NCBI RefSeq assembly: GCF_001083805.1 | Contig: NZ_JXSK01000006.1 | Span: 186,001-250,000, forward strand | Length of the DNA stretch: 64,000 bases | Direction: 5' to 3' | From: Photorhabdus luminescens subsp. luminescens | Lineage (GTDB): Bacteria; Pseudomonadota; Gammaproteobacteria; Enterobacterales; Enterobacteriaceae | Shown here: positions 1 to 9,731 of the stretch, piece by piece | How positions within the stretch are numbered: the first letter of the stretch is position 1 | Layout of the letters: the number at the start of each line of letters is the position of its first letter | The notes under the pieces: model-generated | Database searches by the model: none | Told to the model about the DNA's origin: nothing | What the model saw: only the letters and a program-made list of their open reading frames with translations | Made by a program: the position numbers and the translations under genes

Positions 1-3000
1 CGGTAAGGCGGCTATTTCAATGCCTTCTCGTTGAATGAGTTTTTCAACGGCGGGGCCATTACGTTCTGTTTCGCTGCAAAGGTAAAGAGTCAGTCCATTA
101 AATAAACTGGGGAAGAGTTCGAAAACAGAACCGTCAAAAACATAGGCGGCAAACATTAAGGCTTTTGTTCTCTTGGCGGCATCAAAAATTTCAGCCTGTG
201 CTGTTGCCATATGAGCCACATTTTTGTGCTCAATCATGACGCCTTTCGGCTTCCCGGTGGTGCCTGAGGTATAGATGATATAGGCCAAATTGGTTGATTT
301 ATTTACCGATACTAGATTTCCCACCGGTTTGTCTGCGGTGATTGCCGGGTCATCCGTTGCTATTAGTATTGGTCGTTCTGCGCATGTTTGCGTCTCTGTC
401 GCCAGCGTTGCCAGATACTTTTGCTGAGTTAGGACACAGGGTGATTGGGTATCGTTTAAAATAAACAAAACCCGCTCTGATGGATATTCCGGGGAAATGG
501 GCACATAAGCGCCCCCGGCTTTCAATACCGCCAAGATACTGATAACCATGTCCAGACTGCGGTCGAGGTAGAGGGCTATGGGGGTATCAGCTTGCAGAGG
601 GACATTATGATGTTGCTGATAATGTTCACGGATAGCATAAGCCAGTTGGTTTGCCCGTTCGTTAAGCTGGCGGTAGGTGAGGGATTCGCTTTCAAACACC
701 AGCGCCACGTTATCCGGTGTCCTTTCCACTTGGGCTTCAAACAGTTGTGGCAGGGTTTTATCCTGCGGATAAGGCGCATCGGTCTGATTCCAGCGGTGCA
801 GCAGGGTGTAGCGCTCCTGAGCAGACAGGATATCAAGTTCGGCCAGCGATTGTGTCTGGTCTGCCACGAATGCGGCCAGCACTCGTTGATAAATCCCTGC
901 CAGTCTCACGATGGTAGCCTCAGCAAACAGGCTGACGGCGTAGTTCAGACAACCGGTAATATCGGTTTGTCCATCGGATAAAAACAGGCTCAGGTCAAAC
1001 TTGGCCGGGCTGTATAATGGCTCATCCAGTGTCGCCGGCCTGAACGGCAGACGATTGTCTGGCGGATTTTCTCCAAAGTTCTGCAATCCGAACATTACCT
1101 GAAAAATTGGATGACGGGCAGTGTCACGCTCAATATCCAGCGCTTCAACCAGTTGTTCAAACGGCATGTCCTGATGGATCTTGGCTTCTGTCACTCGCTG
1201 ATGGGTCTGTTTAATCAGTGTTTCCACACTGGCGGTTTGTTGAAGTTGTATCCTTAAGGCCAGTGAGTTAACCAACATCCCAATCAAGGGCTGGGTTTGG
1301 GCATGGTGGCGGTTATCTGTCGGCGTCCCCAGAACGATATCGTTTTGCCCGGACAATTTTGCCAGCGTGATATAAAAGGCACTGAGCAACACGGTATACA
1401 GGGTGGTTTCCTGTGCTTTTGCCAGCGCCCTTAACTGCTCAGAAAGCCGGGAGTCCAGCACAAACTTGAAATCCCGTCCTTGATAACTCACCCGCGTGGG
1501 TCTGGGATAATCGGTGGGCAAGGCCAGTAATTCATAGCCGGACAGGGCCTGCCGCCAGTAAGCGAGCTGGCGTTCACGGACGTCGCCCTGTAAATAGCTC
1601 CGTTGCCAGGCGGCGTAATCGCCATAGGTAATCTCCAGCGGAGGAAGCTGGCTGTTACGGCCTTCCCGCAAGGAGTGATAAATTTCCGCCAGTTCAGCCA
1701 TAAAGATATCGATCGACCAGCCGTCAATGGCGATGTGATGCCATAGCATTAATAAGTAGCGCCGGTTGGAAAGCTGATAGTGGCGCAGGCGCAGGCTGGG
1801 TTCTGCGGCCAAATCAAACGGAGTGGCTATTTCAGCACGAACTGTGTTCAAAAATGTGTCAGCATTTTCACAGCACTGGGACTGGATAACTAAATTTTCG
1901 TCCAGTTTCTGCGGGTAAACCTGTCCATCATCATCGTTGCGGTACACCATCTTCATGACAGCATGGCGTTCAGCCAGCCGGTTAATGGCAGTTTCCAACA
2001 GGGGCAGACAGGTATCATTATCCAGCTCAACCAGATAAGGGATATGGTAGGTATCGGAGCCTTGTTCAAACTGCTCGATAAATAGCATTCGTTCCTGGGC
2101 AAACGATAAGGGATAGCGCTCCTGCGCCAGATGAGGGATAACCGTATAAATCTGTTGTTCCATCTGGGGTGCCAGGCCCGCGATGGTTTTCAGCGTAAAC
2201 AACTGCGCCAGTGAGACTTCGGTTGCCAGCATGCGGCGGATGGCGGTGGTCAGCCTGATTGCCGTCAGGGAGTTGCCCCCGATGCGGAAGAAATTATCCT
2301 CAATGCCCACCTGCTCCAGACCTAACACTTCCTGCCAAATGGCGCACAGTTGGGTTTCCAGCGTATTGCCGGGTGCTACGTATTCCTCTTTGTTTCCCCA
2401 GACCGGTTCCGGCAATGCCCGCCGATCCAGTTTGCCGTTCAGGGTTAGAGGAACGGACTCAATGCGGGTAAAGCTGGCCGGTACCATATAGTCCGGCAGG
2501 CGGGAAGATAAGTGCCTGACGAATTCGTCGTCTGAGAGTTCCCCTTCCGTCACCAGATACGCCACTAGTGCTTTATTACCTTCATATTCTCGATCAATCA
2601 CCACCGCCTGTTTTACCTGTGGGTGTAAAGCGAGTGCAGTTTCAATTTCTCCAAGCTCAATGCGGTAACCGCGGACTGTGACCTGAAAATCATTACGTCC
2701 CAGATATTCCAGATTGCCGTCCGGCTGCCAGCGCACCAAATCGCCGGTTTTATACAGGCGGGTGTAACCACGTTGTTTATCTTCATTTGTGGCAAATGGA
2801 TTCTCTACAAAACGTTTGGTCGTCAGTTCAGGTCGGTTTAAATATCCTCGCGCCAGTCCTGCGCCTCCGATGTAAAGCTCTCCGGGGGCGCCAAGAGGTA
2901 CAAGATTCCCGGAACGATTCAAGACATAGGCATACATGTCATTTAATGGCCGTCCAATGCAAGATACTGCTGTGGCGTCGTCTTGGGTTAATTTCTTGTA

Positions 3001-5334
3001 GGTAACATGTACAGTTGTTTCGGTTATCCCATACATATTGATGAGAGCGGGAGATTGATCGCCGTAATGATTCCACCAAGGTTTCAATTGAACCGGATTC
3101 AGTTTATCTCCACCAAAAATCACGTAGCGAAGACGGGGAAATTCAGCGCCAATATTCAATGACGCATCAATAAAGGCATAAAATGCCCCGGGCGTCTGGT
3201 TTAATACAGTAACTTTCTGATCTGAACAGAGGCGACTGAATCTGTCAAAATCCTTCGTACATTCTACTGTTGGAATAATCAGACGTCCGCCGTAGAGCAA
3301 TGCGCCCCATAATTCCCAGACACTGAAATCAAATGTGTAAGCATGGTACAGCACCCAGGTATCATTTTGATTAAAGTGGTAATCTCCCTGAGTGGTTGCG
3401 AATAAACGCACAACATTATGGTGTGTCTGCAACACGCCTTTCGGTTGTCCGGTCGTGCCGGAAGTATAGATAACGTATGCCAGATCTGTGGCTCCGTTGA
3501 TGGGGGCCGGATTCTCTGTTGACAGATTTTCTGTCACTGTCTGATCATCCACAGCTATTAACGTTGGCTGTTTAGTCTGTGTCTGCGTATATTCCCTCAG
3601 CGTTGTCAGATATCGCTGTTGAGTCAACACACAGGGGGATGCGGTATCTTCTAAAATAAACCGGACTCGCTCCGACGGATATTCCGGGGAAATGGGTACA
3701 TAGGCTCCCCCGGCTTTCAGCACTGCCAGAATGCTGATGACCATTTCCAGACTACGATCCAGATATAAAGCCGCCAGCGTATCGGCTGGCATGGGTTTAT
3801 TGCACTGTTGTTGATACTGTTCGCGGATCACCGTGGCTAACTGATTAGCCCGTTCATTGAGCTGGCGATAAGTCAGTGTTTTCCCTTCAAACACCAACGC
3901 CACGTTGTCTGGTCTGGCTGTTGCCTGAACCTCAAATTGCTGATGAAGAGTACGGTCTTGCGGATAGGATATATCGAGCTGGTTCCAGGTATGCAGTAAT
4001 GTATGGCGCTCCTGTTCTAGTAAAATAGGTAATTCACTGACTAATGATGTAGGGTTGTTGAGTAAAGTAATAAACAGATTTTGTAATCGTTCAAGTATTC
4101 TGTTGACATCCTGCTCACTAAAGTATTTCCGCAGATAATTTATCGTTATTTTTAGTTCCTGAGCATACCCATAGTCTTTTAATCTAAAGACGATAGGATA
4201 AATATTAAATACTCCATCTATGTGATAATGCTGATTTTCAGTGATTTCGACGTCTGATTCAGAAAAACGTTCATAGAAAATAGAGATATTGGGTAAAGAA
4301 AGCTTATATTTATGAGCAATTCGAGCAAGGTGAGATTGAGGAAATTTACAGTGATAATAACTCTTTTTGAGTGCGGATTCTGTTAATTTAATCTGTTCAA
4401 TCACACTAGCCGCATGAGAAATATAACAATGCGCCGGATACATATTTGCATGCATCCCAACAACATATTTTTCTGATTTTCCTTCTCTTCCATGTGTGAT
4501 TGTGTTAAAAATCAACTCTTGTTGTCCTGTAAGTTCAGTCATAATAATGCTGACCAGACTCGAAAAAATGAAAAGCGGATTAGTTTTGTATTCTCTACAA
4601 AAAGTACGCAAATCTTCTTTAATTGGAAAAGGTAATATTAACGTACAATGATCACTGCCTGTATTCTGATAGCAAGGTGTTAATTGATGTATTTCTTTTT
4701 GTTTCAGAAAATCAAACCAATAACTCTTATCTTTTTCATATTGAGTGCTATTGAGATATTTTCTCGACTTGATTATTGTAGTTAAATATTGTGGAATTTC
4801 TGACAACCATGCGGTAGATGTTCCATTTTCAAGACATTTGTATAATTTATGGACATATTCATGAAGTCGATATAACCCGACGCCATCAATCATAATGTGA
4901 TGGAATTTAGTGAAAAAGTAGTATTTTTCATTATCTAAGCGGATTAGTGTAATCTGATATGGAGTTTCCTTTAAATAATCGATAGGAATACCGACTTGTT
5001 GCTTCATCCAAAGATGTGCTTTCTGTTCAGGATCAAGTTGCATCGAAACATCGTAGCACTTGATTAATTCTGGCGTGTTTTGATTTTGGATATATTGAAT
5101 AGCTTCATTATTAGAATTAATTGATATACGTAAACGTAACATATCAATGTGTTGATATAGTAAATTACACACTTTCTGCAAAATAACTATATCAACATTG
5201 TTTTCTATCAATGTATACCAGCCGAGACTGTGTATTGGACTATTCTCATAAAGCATTTGTTCGTAAAACACATCTTCCTGAGAAGGATGAAGACTATATA
5301 AGTTCGAATCCGATGAACCCTCAGATGTTCTCAT
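1..5334 (-). CDS. Nonribosomal peptide synthetase, 5' part (C-A-T-C-A, runs off left edge)
   Basis: Open for 1778 codons from an ATG at 5334 to the window edge with no frameshift. Domains in order: condensation domain (HHIMIDG at residues 145-151), adenylation domain 1 (about 450-950; core YTSGTTGQPKG near 620), thiolation domain (IGGNSL, phosphopantetheine Ser1022), second condensation domain (HHIAIDG at 1199-1205), and the N-terminal part of adenylation domain 2 (from about 1515; YTSGTTGKPKG). Pocket residues of A1 read directly as D-F-W-N-I-G-M-V-H, the known threonine code, so module 1 probably loads L-Thr. A2 starts FDGSVFELF but is cut before its code is complete. Starting with a C domain means it either accepts a peptide or acyl chain from a partner or is a lipid-starter type. 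The first C domain is visibly more AT-rich than the rest. The final product cannot be named. Family assignment is secure; specificity is inferred. Confidence 0.95.
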   Translation of the reverse strand, partial: MRTSEGSSDSNLYSLHPSQEDVFYEQMLYENSPIHSLGWYTLIENNVDIVILQKVCNLLYQHIDMLRLRISINSNNEAIQYIQNQNTPELIKCYDVSMQLDPEQKAHLWMKQQVGIPIDYLKETPYQITLIRLDNEKYYFFTKFHHIMIDGVGLYRLHEYVHKLYKCLENGTSTAWLSEIPQYLTTIIKSRKYLNSTQYEKDKSYWFDFLKQKEIHQLTPCYQNTGSDHCTLILPFPIKEDLRTFCREYKTNPLFIFSSLVSIIMTELTGQQELIFNTITHGREGKSEKYVVGMHANMYPAHCYISHAASVIEQIKLTESALKKSYYHCKFPQSHLARIAHKYKLSLPNISIFYERFSESDVEITENQHYHIDGVFNIYPIVFRLKDYGYAQELKITINYLRKYFSEQDVNRILERLQNLFITLLNNPTSLVSELPILLEQERHTLLHTWNQLDISYPQDRTLHQQFEVQATARPDNVALVFEGKTLTYRQLNERANQLATVIREQYQQQCNKPMPADTLAALYLDRSLEMVISILAVLKAGGAYVPISPEYPSERVRFILEDTASPCVLTQQRYLTTLREYTQTQTKQPTLIAVDDQTVTENLSTENPAPINGATDLAYVIYTSGTTGQPKGVLQTHHNVVRLFATTQGDYHFNQNDTWVLYHAYTFDFSVWELWGALLYGGRLIIPTVECTKDFDRFSRLCSDQKVTVLNQTPGAFYAFIDASLNIGAEFPRLRYVIFGGDKLNPVQLKPWWNHYGDQSPALINMYGITETTVHVTYKKLTQDDATAVSCIGRPLNDMYAYVLNRSGNLVPLGAPGELYIGGAGLARGYLNRPELTTKRFVENPFATNEDKQRGYTRLYKTGDLVRWQPDGNLEYLGRNDFQVTVRGYRIELGEIETALALHPQVKQAVVIDREYEGNKALVAYLVTEGELSDDEFVRHLSSRLPDYMVPASFTRIESVPLTLNGKLDRRALPEPVWGNKEEYVAPGNTLETQLCAIWQEVLGLEQVGIEDNFFRIGGNSLTAIRLTTAIRRMLATEVSLAQLFTLKTIAGLAPQMEQQIYTVIPHLAQERYPLSFAQERMLFIEQFEQGSDTYHIPYLVELDNDTCLPLLETAINRLAERHAVMKMVYRNDDDGQVYPQKLDENLVIQSQCCENADTFLNTVRAEIATPFDLAAEPSLRLRHYQLSNRRYLLMLWHHIAIDGWSIDIFMAELAEIYHSLREGRNSQLPPLEITYGDYAAWQRSYLQGDVRERQLAYWRQALSGYELLALPTDYPRPTRVSYQGRDFKFVLDSRLSEQLRALAKAQETTLYTVLLSAFYITLAKLSGQNDIVLGTPTDNRHHAQTQPLIGMLVNSLALRIQLQQTASVETLIKQTHQRVTEAKIHQDMPFEQLVEALDIERDTARHPIFQVMFGLQNFGENPPDNRLPFRPATLDEPLYSPAKFDLSLFLSDGQTDITGCLNYAVSLFAEATIVRLAGIYQRVLAAFVADQTQSLAELDILSAQERYTLLHRWNQTDAPYPQDKTLPQLFEAQVERTPDNVALVFESESLTYRQLNERANQLAYAIREHYQQHHNVPLQADTPIALYLDRSLDMVISILAVLKAGGAYVPISPEYPSERVLFILNDTQSPCVLTQQKYLATLATETQTCAERPILIATDDPAITADKPVGNLVSVNKSTNLAYIIYTSGTTGKPKGVMIEHKNVAHMATAQAEIFDAAKRTKALMFAAYVFDGSVFELFPSLFNGLTLYLCSETERNGPAVEKLIQREGIEIAALP

Positions 5335-5869
5335 AGTAAATTATACGAATGTATTCCGTTTGTAAGTTATTTGTAATTTATGGCATGAATGAGTAGATTT
5401 CATTACTTGCCTGACTTTAAATTATTCATGTTACGGTCTTAATTTAATAGGCATTGGCATAATCTGTCATAGCGTCACTACAGATAATCTCGCAATCTTT
5501 CAACACTCTTCCTCATGAAAAAATAGTTAATATAGTATTTATTGGCTAATGATTCACTTTCTATTAATTTCCTATATATTCAAGCTCACATATTTGTCAC
5601 CAACCTTATTTTTATTAAATTTACTTGCAGAAATTATTATTATCTTTATTTATCATACTATAATCATGATTTTTGCGATGCAATAATAATTGTCATTTGA
5701 ATTGATGTCTGTATTGTATAACAAGCTTTTTAATCAGGGCAAGATCGCTAATATTTTTTAATCACAAATAAAGAATAAATCAATTAATCTGAGGAAGTAG
5801 TTATGAGCTTATACTCTCTTTTTGAGAGCAGATACTATGTACTTTGAGAGGGAACCCTAAAAACTTTTC
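5335..5869. other. Non-coding upstream region of the NRPS gene
   Basis: Very AT-rich stretch that must hold the promoter of the leftward NRPS gene. No convincing reading frame or clear operator was recognised. The NRPS start lies directly at its left edge; a dead transposase fragment bounds it on the right. Confidence 0.5.
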
Positions 5870-6163
5870 TCAGTGGCTAAGATTGAATAAAATACAGACA
5901 ATGTAATTCCTAATTTCTGACAAGGCAATGCCGTCATTTTCTTCTATATCTGTAGAACCGTATGCACCATATGATAAGGCAATATGTCGATACCCGCTCT
6001 TCCATTGTTGAACTTCGTAATGATCCAATCCACATTCTCCTTTTGTTTTCTCAAAACCACACTCAATTTCTCAGCGACAACCGGCTATCTGAACCAGCGT
6101 ATTGAGGACTGCCTGTTCTTGCTTCTTATCCAACTGCGACGAACCATTAGAAAAACCTTTCCT
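5870..6163 (-). pseudogene. Transposase C-terminal remnant (IS701/IS4-like), nonfunctional
   Basis: On the minus strand a frame reads LDKKQEQAVLNTLVQIAGCR, an in-frame TGA, then EIECGFEKTKGECGLDHYEV and QQWKSGYRHIALSYGAYGS, ending IRNYIVCILFNLSH-stop at 5870. The block GLDHYEVxxWxxxYRHIxL followed by a PLS/ALSxxExR-type helix resembles the C-terminal part of IS701-type DDE transposases. The TGA sits where related proteins commonly carry a Trp, so a TGG to TGA change is likely. No N-terminal catalytic part and no terminal inverted repeats were found. It lies between the NRPS gene and the hut operon and is a scar of an old insertion. Family name is by motif recollection only. Confidence 0.6.
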
Positions 6164-6202
6164 TCCTTAAATCATATTTTTGTAAAATTAATGTAAATAA
6201 TT

Positions 6203-6218
6203 TGTGATTGTAAACACA
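6203..6218. promoter_or_regulatory. CRP-like site upstream of hutU
   Basis: TGTGATTGTAAACACA matches the TGTGA-N6-TCACA consensus at 9 of 10 fixed positions. Catabolite activation of hut operons is established in enteric bacteria. Distance to hutU is about 190 bp, so the promoter would lie between it and the HutC-like operator. Confidence 0.5.
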
Positions 6219-6348
6219 AAAATAAGAAAAATATTATTCCTTGATAATTGGCAAGAAATAATATTAACAAATTGATTCATAAGAAAATAAAAATAATAAA
6301 CCCATAAATATGTTATTTTAACTAATGGTTTGGCCTATTGAATATACA

Positions 6349-6358
6349 TGTATATACA
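6349..6358. promoter_or_regulatory. HutC-type operator (TGTATATACA palindrome)
   Basis: TGTATATACA is a perfect 10-bp palindrome embedded in a run of TATAC repeats 51 bp before hutU. It matches the core described for the GntR-family repressor HutC, which releases DNA when urocanate accumulates. No hutC gene lies in this window, so the regulator would be encoded elsewhere. Confidence 0.55.
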
Positions 6359-6408
6359 ACTATACATTTAACAAATATCCGAAGACAAAAGGCAAAAGGA
6401 GCCAGACC

Positions 6409-8088
6409 GTGACCGCCCAAAATAGTAAATTTCGTAATGTCGGTATCCGGGCACCCAGAGGAACACAATTAACAGCCAAAAGTTGGTTAACCGAAGCTCC
6501 TCTGCGTATGTTAATGAATAATCTTGATCCAGAAGTTGCTGAAAACCCTCATGAGCTGGTGGTGTATGGCGGTATTGGCCGGGCTGCTAGAGATTGGGAA
6601 TGTTATGACAAGATTGTTGAGACATTGAAAAAGCTGGAAGACGATGAAACGTTGTTAATCCAATCGGGCAAGCCAGTTGGGGTATTTAAAACCCATAGCA
6701 ATGCTCCGCGAGTACTCATTGCAAATTCGAATTTGGTACCGCACTGGGCTAATTGGGAACACTTCAACGAGTTGGATGCTAAAGGGCTGGCTATGTACGG
6801 CCAAATGACGGCGGGTAGCTGGATTTACATTGGTAGTCAGGGGATTGTTCAAGGCACCTATGAGACGTTTGTGGAAGCTGGCCGCCAGCATTATAACGGT
6901 AATTTACAGGGCCGTTGGGTGTTAACTGCTGGTTTGGGTGGTATGGGAGGGGCGCAACCGCTGGCTGCGACATTGGCCGGAGCATGTTCGCTGAATATTG
7001 AATGCCAGCAAAGCAGGATTGATTTCCGCCTGCGTACTGGTTATGTCGATGAACAAGCGGAAGATCTGGATGATGCGCTGGCTCGGATCGAAAAATACAC
7101 TCAGGAAGGTAAAGCCATCTCTATCGCACTGTGCGGTAATGCGGCTGAAATCTTGCCTGAATTAGTCCGCCGTGGCGTACGCCCGGATTTGGTCACTGAC
7201 CAGACAAGCGCACATGATCCTCTCAACGGCTATCTGCCGAAAAACTGGAGTTGGGAAGAATATCGCCAGCGTGCTATTTCAGCACCAGAAGAGGTTATCA
7301 AAGCAGCAAAATCTTCAATGATGGAACATGTTAAGGCGATGTTGATTTTCCAGCAGCAAGGCATTCCTGTTTTTGATTACGGCAACAATATTCGCCAAAT
7401 GGCATATGAAGTCGGTGTAGAAGATGCTTTCGATTTTCCCGGTTTTGTTCCTGCCTATATTCGCCCGTTGTTTTGCCGTGGTATTGGGCCCTTCCGCTGG
7501 GTAGCGCTTTCCGGTGATCCACAGGATATCTATAAGACTGACGCCAAAGTCAAAGCATTGCTCCCCGATGATCAACATTTGCATCACTGGCTGGATATGG
7601 CAAGGGAACGTATTAGTTTTCAGGGATTACCTGCTCGTATCTGTTGGGTTGGTTTAGGGCAACGAGCCAAGCTAGGGTTGGCTTTTAACGAAATGGTACG
7701 CAGTGGCGAACTTTCTGCGCCGATTGTTATTGGTCGTGACCATCTGGATTCCGGTTCTGTCGCTAGTCCAAACCGCGAAACCGAATCTATGCGCGATGGC
7801 TCTGACGCTGTTTCGGATTGGCCGTTGCTAAATGCTTTATTGAATACTGCCAGCGGTGCGACTTGGGTTTCTCTGCATCATGGCGGTGGCGTTGGCATGG
7901 GTTTCTCACAACATGCCGGTATGGTGATTGTTTGTGATGGAACCGACGAAGCCGCAGAGCGTATAGCTCGGGTGCTGCATAACGATCCGGCTACAGGGGT
8001 TATGCGTCATGCTGATGCAGGTTATGAAATCGCTATCCATTGTGCCAAAGAGCAAGGATTAGACTTGCCGATGCTTAATACAAAATAA
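6409..8088 (+). CDS. hutU: Urocanate hydratase
   Basis: Second step of histidine breakdown: urocanate plus water to imidazolone propionate, NAD-dependent, cytoplasmic. The protein carries the NAD-binding glycine run [14 protein letters not shown] and the conserved [10 protein letters not shown] segment with Cys412, matching the essential cysteine region of the family, plus [18 protein letters not shown] near the C-terminus. The start chosen is GTG at 6409, 7 nt after AAGGAG; an in-frame ATG at 6325 lies before the HutC-like operator and would add 28 unlike residues. The 559-aa length is normal. hutH follows after 8 bp, so the two are co-transcribed. hutI, hutG and hutC are absent from the neighbourhood, so the last steps must be encoded elsewhere or be missing. 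Confidence 0.97.
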   Translation: MTAQNSKFRNVGIRAPRGTQLTAKSWLTEAPLRMLMNNLDPEVAENPHELVVYGGIGRAARDWECYDKIVETLKKLEDDETLLIQSGKPVGVFKTHSNAPRVLIANSNLVPHWANWEHFNELDAKGLAMYGQMTAGSWIYIGSQGIVQGTYETFVEAGRQHYNGNLQGRWVLTAGLGGMGGAQPLAATLAGACSLNIECQQSRIDFRLRTGYVDEQAEDLDDALARIEKYTQEGKAISIALCGNAAEILPELVRRGVRPDLVTDQTSAHDPLNGYLPKNWSWEEYRQRAISAPEEVIKAAKSSMMEHVKAMLIFQQQGIPVFDYGNNIRQMAYEVGVEDAFDFPGFVPAYIRPLFCRGIGPFRWVALSGDPQDIYKTDAKVKALLPDDQHLHHWLDMARERISFQGLPARICWVGLGQRAKLGLAFNEMVRSGELSAPIVIGRDHLDSGSVASPNRETESMRDGSDAVSDWPLLNALLNTASGATWVSLHHGGGVGMGFSQHAGMVIVCDGTDEAAERIARVLHNDPATGVMRHADAGYEIAIHCAKEQGLDLPMLNTK

Positions 8089-8096
8089 GGAACATT

Positions 8097-9641
8097 ATGA
8101 AGCAACTAACTATTTATCCAGGAAAATTGACCCTTGATGAACTACGTCGAGTTTATCTACAACCGATGAAAATCACTCTGGATAGTCAGATTTTTCCTGC
8201 TATTGAACATAGCGTGGAGTGTGTTAATGAGATTCTTGCTGAAAATCGCACTGCCTATGGAATTAATACCGGGTTCGGACTATTAGCCAGTACACGGATT
8301 GAAGAAGATGATTTAGAAAAACTACAACGTTCGCTGGTTGTCTCTCATGCTGCTGGGGTCGGTGAAGCGTTGGACGATAATATGACCCGGTTGATCATGG
8401 TATTGAAGATTAACAGTCTCTCCCGTGGTTATTCTGGTATTCGTCTTGAAGTTATTCAGGCATTAATTGCGTTAGTTAATGCAGAAATTTATCCTCATAT
8501 TCCTTGTAAAGGATCGGTGGGGGCTTCTGGTGATTTAGCGCCATTGGCACATATGAGCCTGTTATTACTTGGGGAGGGGCAAGCGCGTTATCAGGGCGAA
8601 TGGCTGCCAGCCAAAGAAGCGTTAGCAAAGGCCAATTTACAACCCATTACATTAGCGGCTAAAGAAGGTTTAGCGCTGCTCAATGGAACCCAAGTATCTA
8701 CTGCTTTTGCGTTACGTGGGTTATTTGAAGCAGAAGATCTGCTGGCGGCAGCGATAGTTTGCGGTTCTTTATCCGTAGAGGCGGCATTGGGTTCCCGCAA
8801 ACCATTTGATGCCCGTGTACATGCAGTACGGGGGCAACAGGGGCAGATCGATGTTGCCGCGTTGTATCGTCATGTATTAGAAGAGAGCAGCGAACTATCA
8901 GATTCTCATATTAATTGCCCCAAGGTACAGGACCCTTATTCATTACGTTGTCAACCACAAGTTATGGGCGCTTGCCTGACTCAGTTGCGCCATGCTGCTG
9001 ATGTTATTCTGACTGAAGCTAATGCCGTATCTGATAACCCATTGGTGTTTGCTGAGCAGGGAGAGGTGATTTCCGGTGGTAACTTCCATGCTGAACCTGT
9101 TGCAATGGCGTCTGATAATTTGGCTCTGGTATTGGCAGAGATAGGCGCATTGTCAGAACGACGTATTGCGTTGTTGATGGATTCACATATGTCACAGCTT
9201 CCGCCTTTTCTGGTTGAGAATGGGGGTGTGAATTCAGGTTTTATGATTGCACAGGTGACGGCAGCGGCGCTCGCCAGTGAAAATAAAGCGTTGGCGCACC
9301 CGGCGAGTGTTGACAGTTTACCGACTTCGGCCAATCAGGAAGATCATGTATCAATGGCGCCGGCTGCTGGGCGTCGTTTATGGGAGATGGCAGAAAATAC
9401 CCGAGGTATTCTGGCAATTGAATGGTTATCTGCCTGTCAGGGAATTGATTTCCGCAACGGCCTGAAAAGCAGTCCGATTCTGGAACAAGCACGGGATATT
9501 CTGCGAGCGAAAGTAGCTTATTATGATCAGGATCGTTTTTTTGCGCCTGATATTGATGCTGCTGTGAAATTGTTAGCCGAGCAACATCTCTCCTCATTAC
9601 TTCCTTCTGGACAGATATTACAGAGTAAAAATAACCATTAA
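8097..9641 (+). CDS. hutH: Histidine ammonia-lyase
   Basis: Deaminates L-histidine to trans-urocanate, the first step of histidine use. The Ala143-Ser144-Gly145 triad in [16 protein letters not shown] forms the self-made MIO prosthetic group; the position is that of true HutH proteins. Also visible are the N-terminal YGINTGFG motif with the catalytic Tyr, and [14 protein letters not shown]. At 514 aa it is full length. It starts with ATG after AAGGAAC in the short gap behind hutU. Photorhabdus also has a related phenylalanine ammonia-lyase (stlA), but the placement behind hutU and before a permease argues for the histidine enzyme. Confidence 0.95.
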   Translation: MKQLTIYPGKLTLDELRRVYLQPMKITLDSQIFPAIEHSVECVNEILAENRTAYGINTGFGLLASTRIEEDDLEKLQRSLVVSHAAGVGEALDDNMTRLIMVLKINSLSRGYSGIRLEVIQALIALVNAEIYPHIPCKGSVGASGDLAPLAHMSLLLLGEGQARYQGEWLPAKEALAKANLQPITLAAKEGLALLNGTQVSTAFALRGLFEAEDLLAAAIVCGSLSVEAALGSRKPFDARVHAVRGQQGQIDVAALYRHVLEESSELSDSHINCPKVQDPYSLRCQPQVMGACLTQLRHAADVILTEANAVSDNPLVFAEQGEVISGGNFHAEPVAMASDNLALVLAEIGALSERRIALLMDSHMSQLPPFLVENGGVNSGFMIAQVTAAALASENKALAHPASVDSLPTSANQEDHVSMAPAAGRRLWEMAENTRGILAIEWLSACQGIDFRNGLKSSPILEQARDILRAKVAYYDQDRFFAPDIDAAVKLLAEQHLSSLLPSGQILQSKNNH

Positions 9642-9654
9642 AAAATAAACCAAC

Positions 9655-9673
9655 GGCCGGCGCCTGACCGGCC
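9655..9673. other. Hairpin between hutH and the permease gene
   Basis: GGCCGG and CCGGCC form a 6-bp GC stem around a 7-nt loop in the 90-bp gap after hutH. No U-run follows, so it is more likely an RNA-stability or attenuation structure than a strong terminator. Confidence 0.4.
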
Positions 9674-9731
9674 TGATTGTCACATCTATCTTTCTCATAA
9701 AACCCAATAATAAAAGATAAGAGGGTAAATT

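Noticed and set aside
592-981. Plus-strand open frame of 129 codons opposite the NRPS
   Set aside because: It is antisense to the second A domain, whose conserved motifs are read on the other strand; it has no homology-like features.
5984-6196. 70-codon plus-strand frame upstream of hutU
   Set aside because: It is antisense to the transposase remnant and shows no protein-like pattern of its own.
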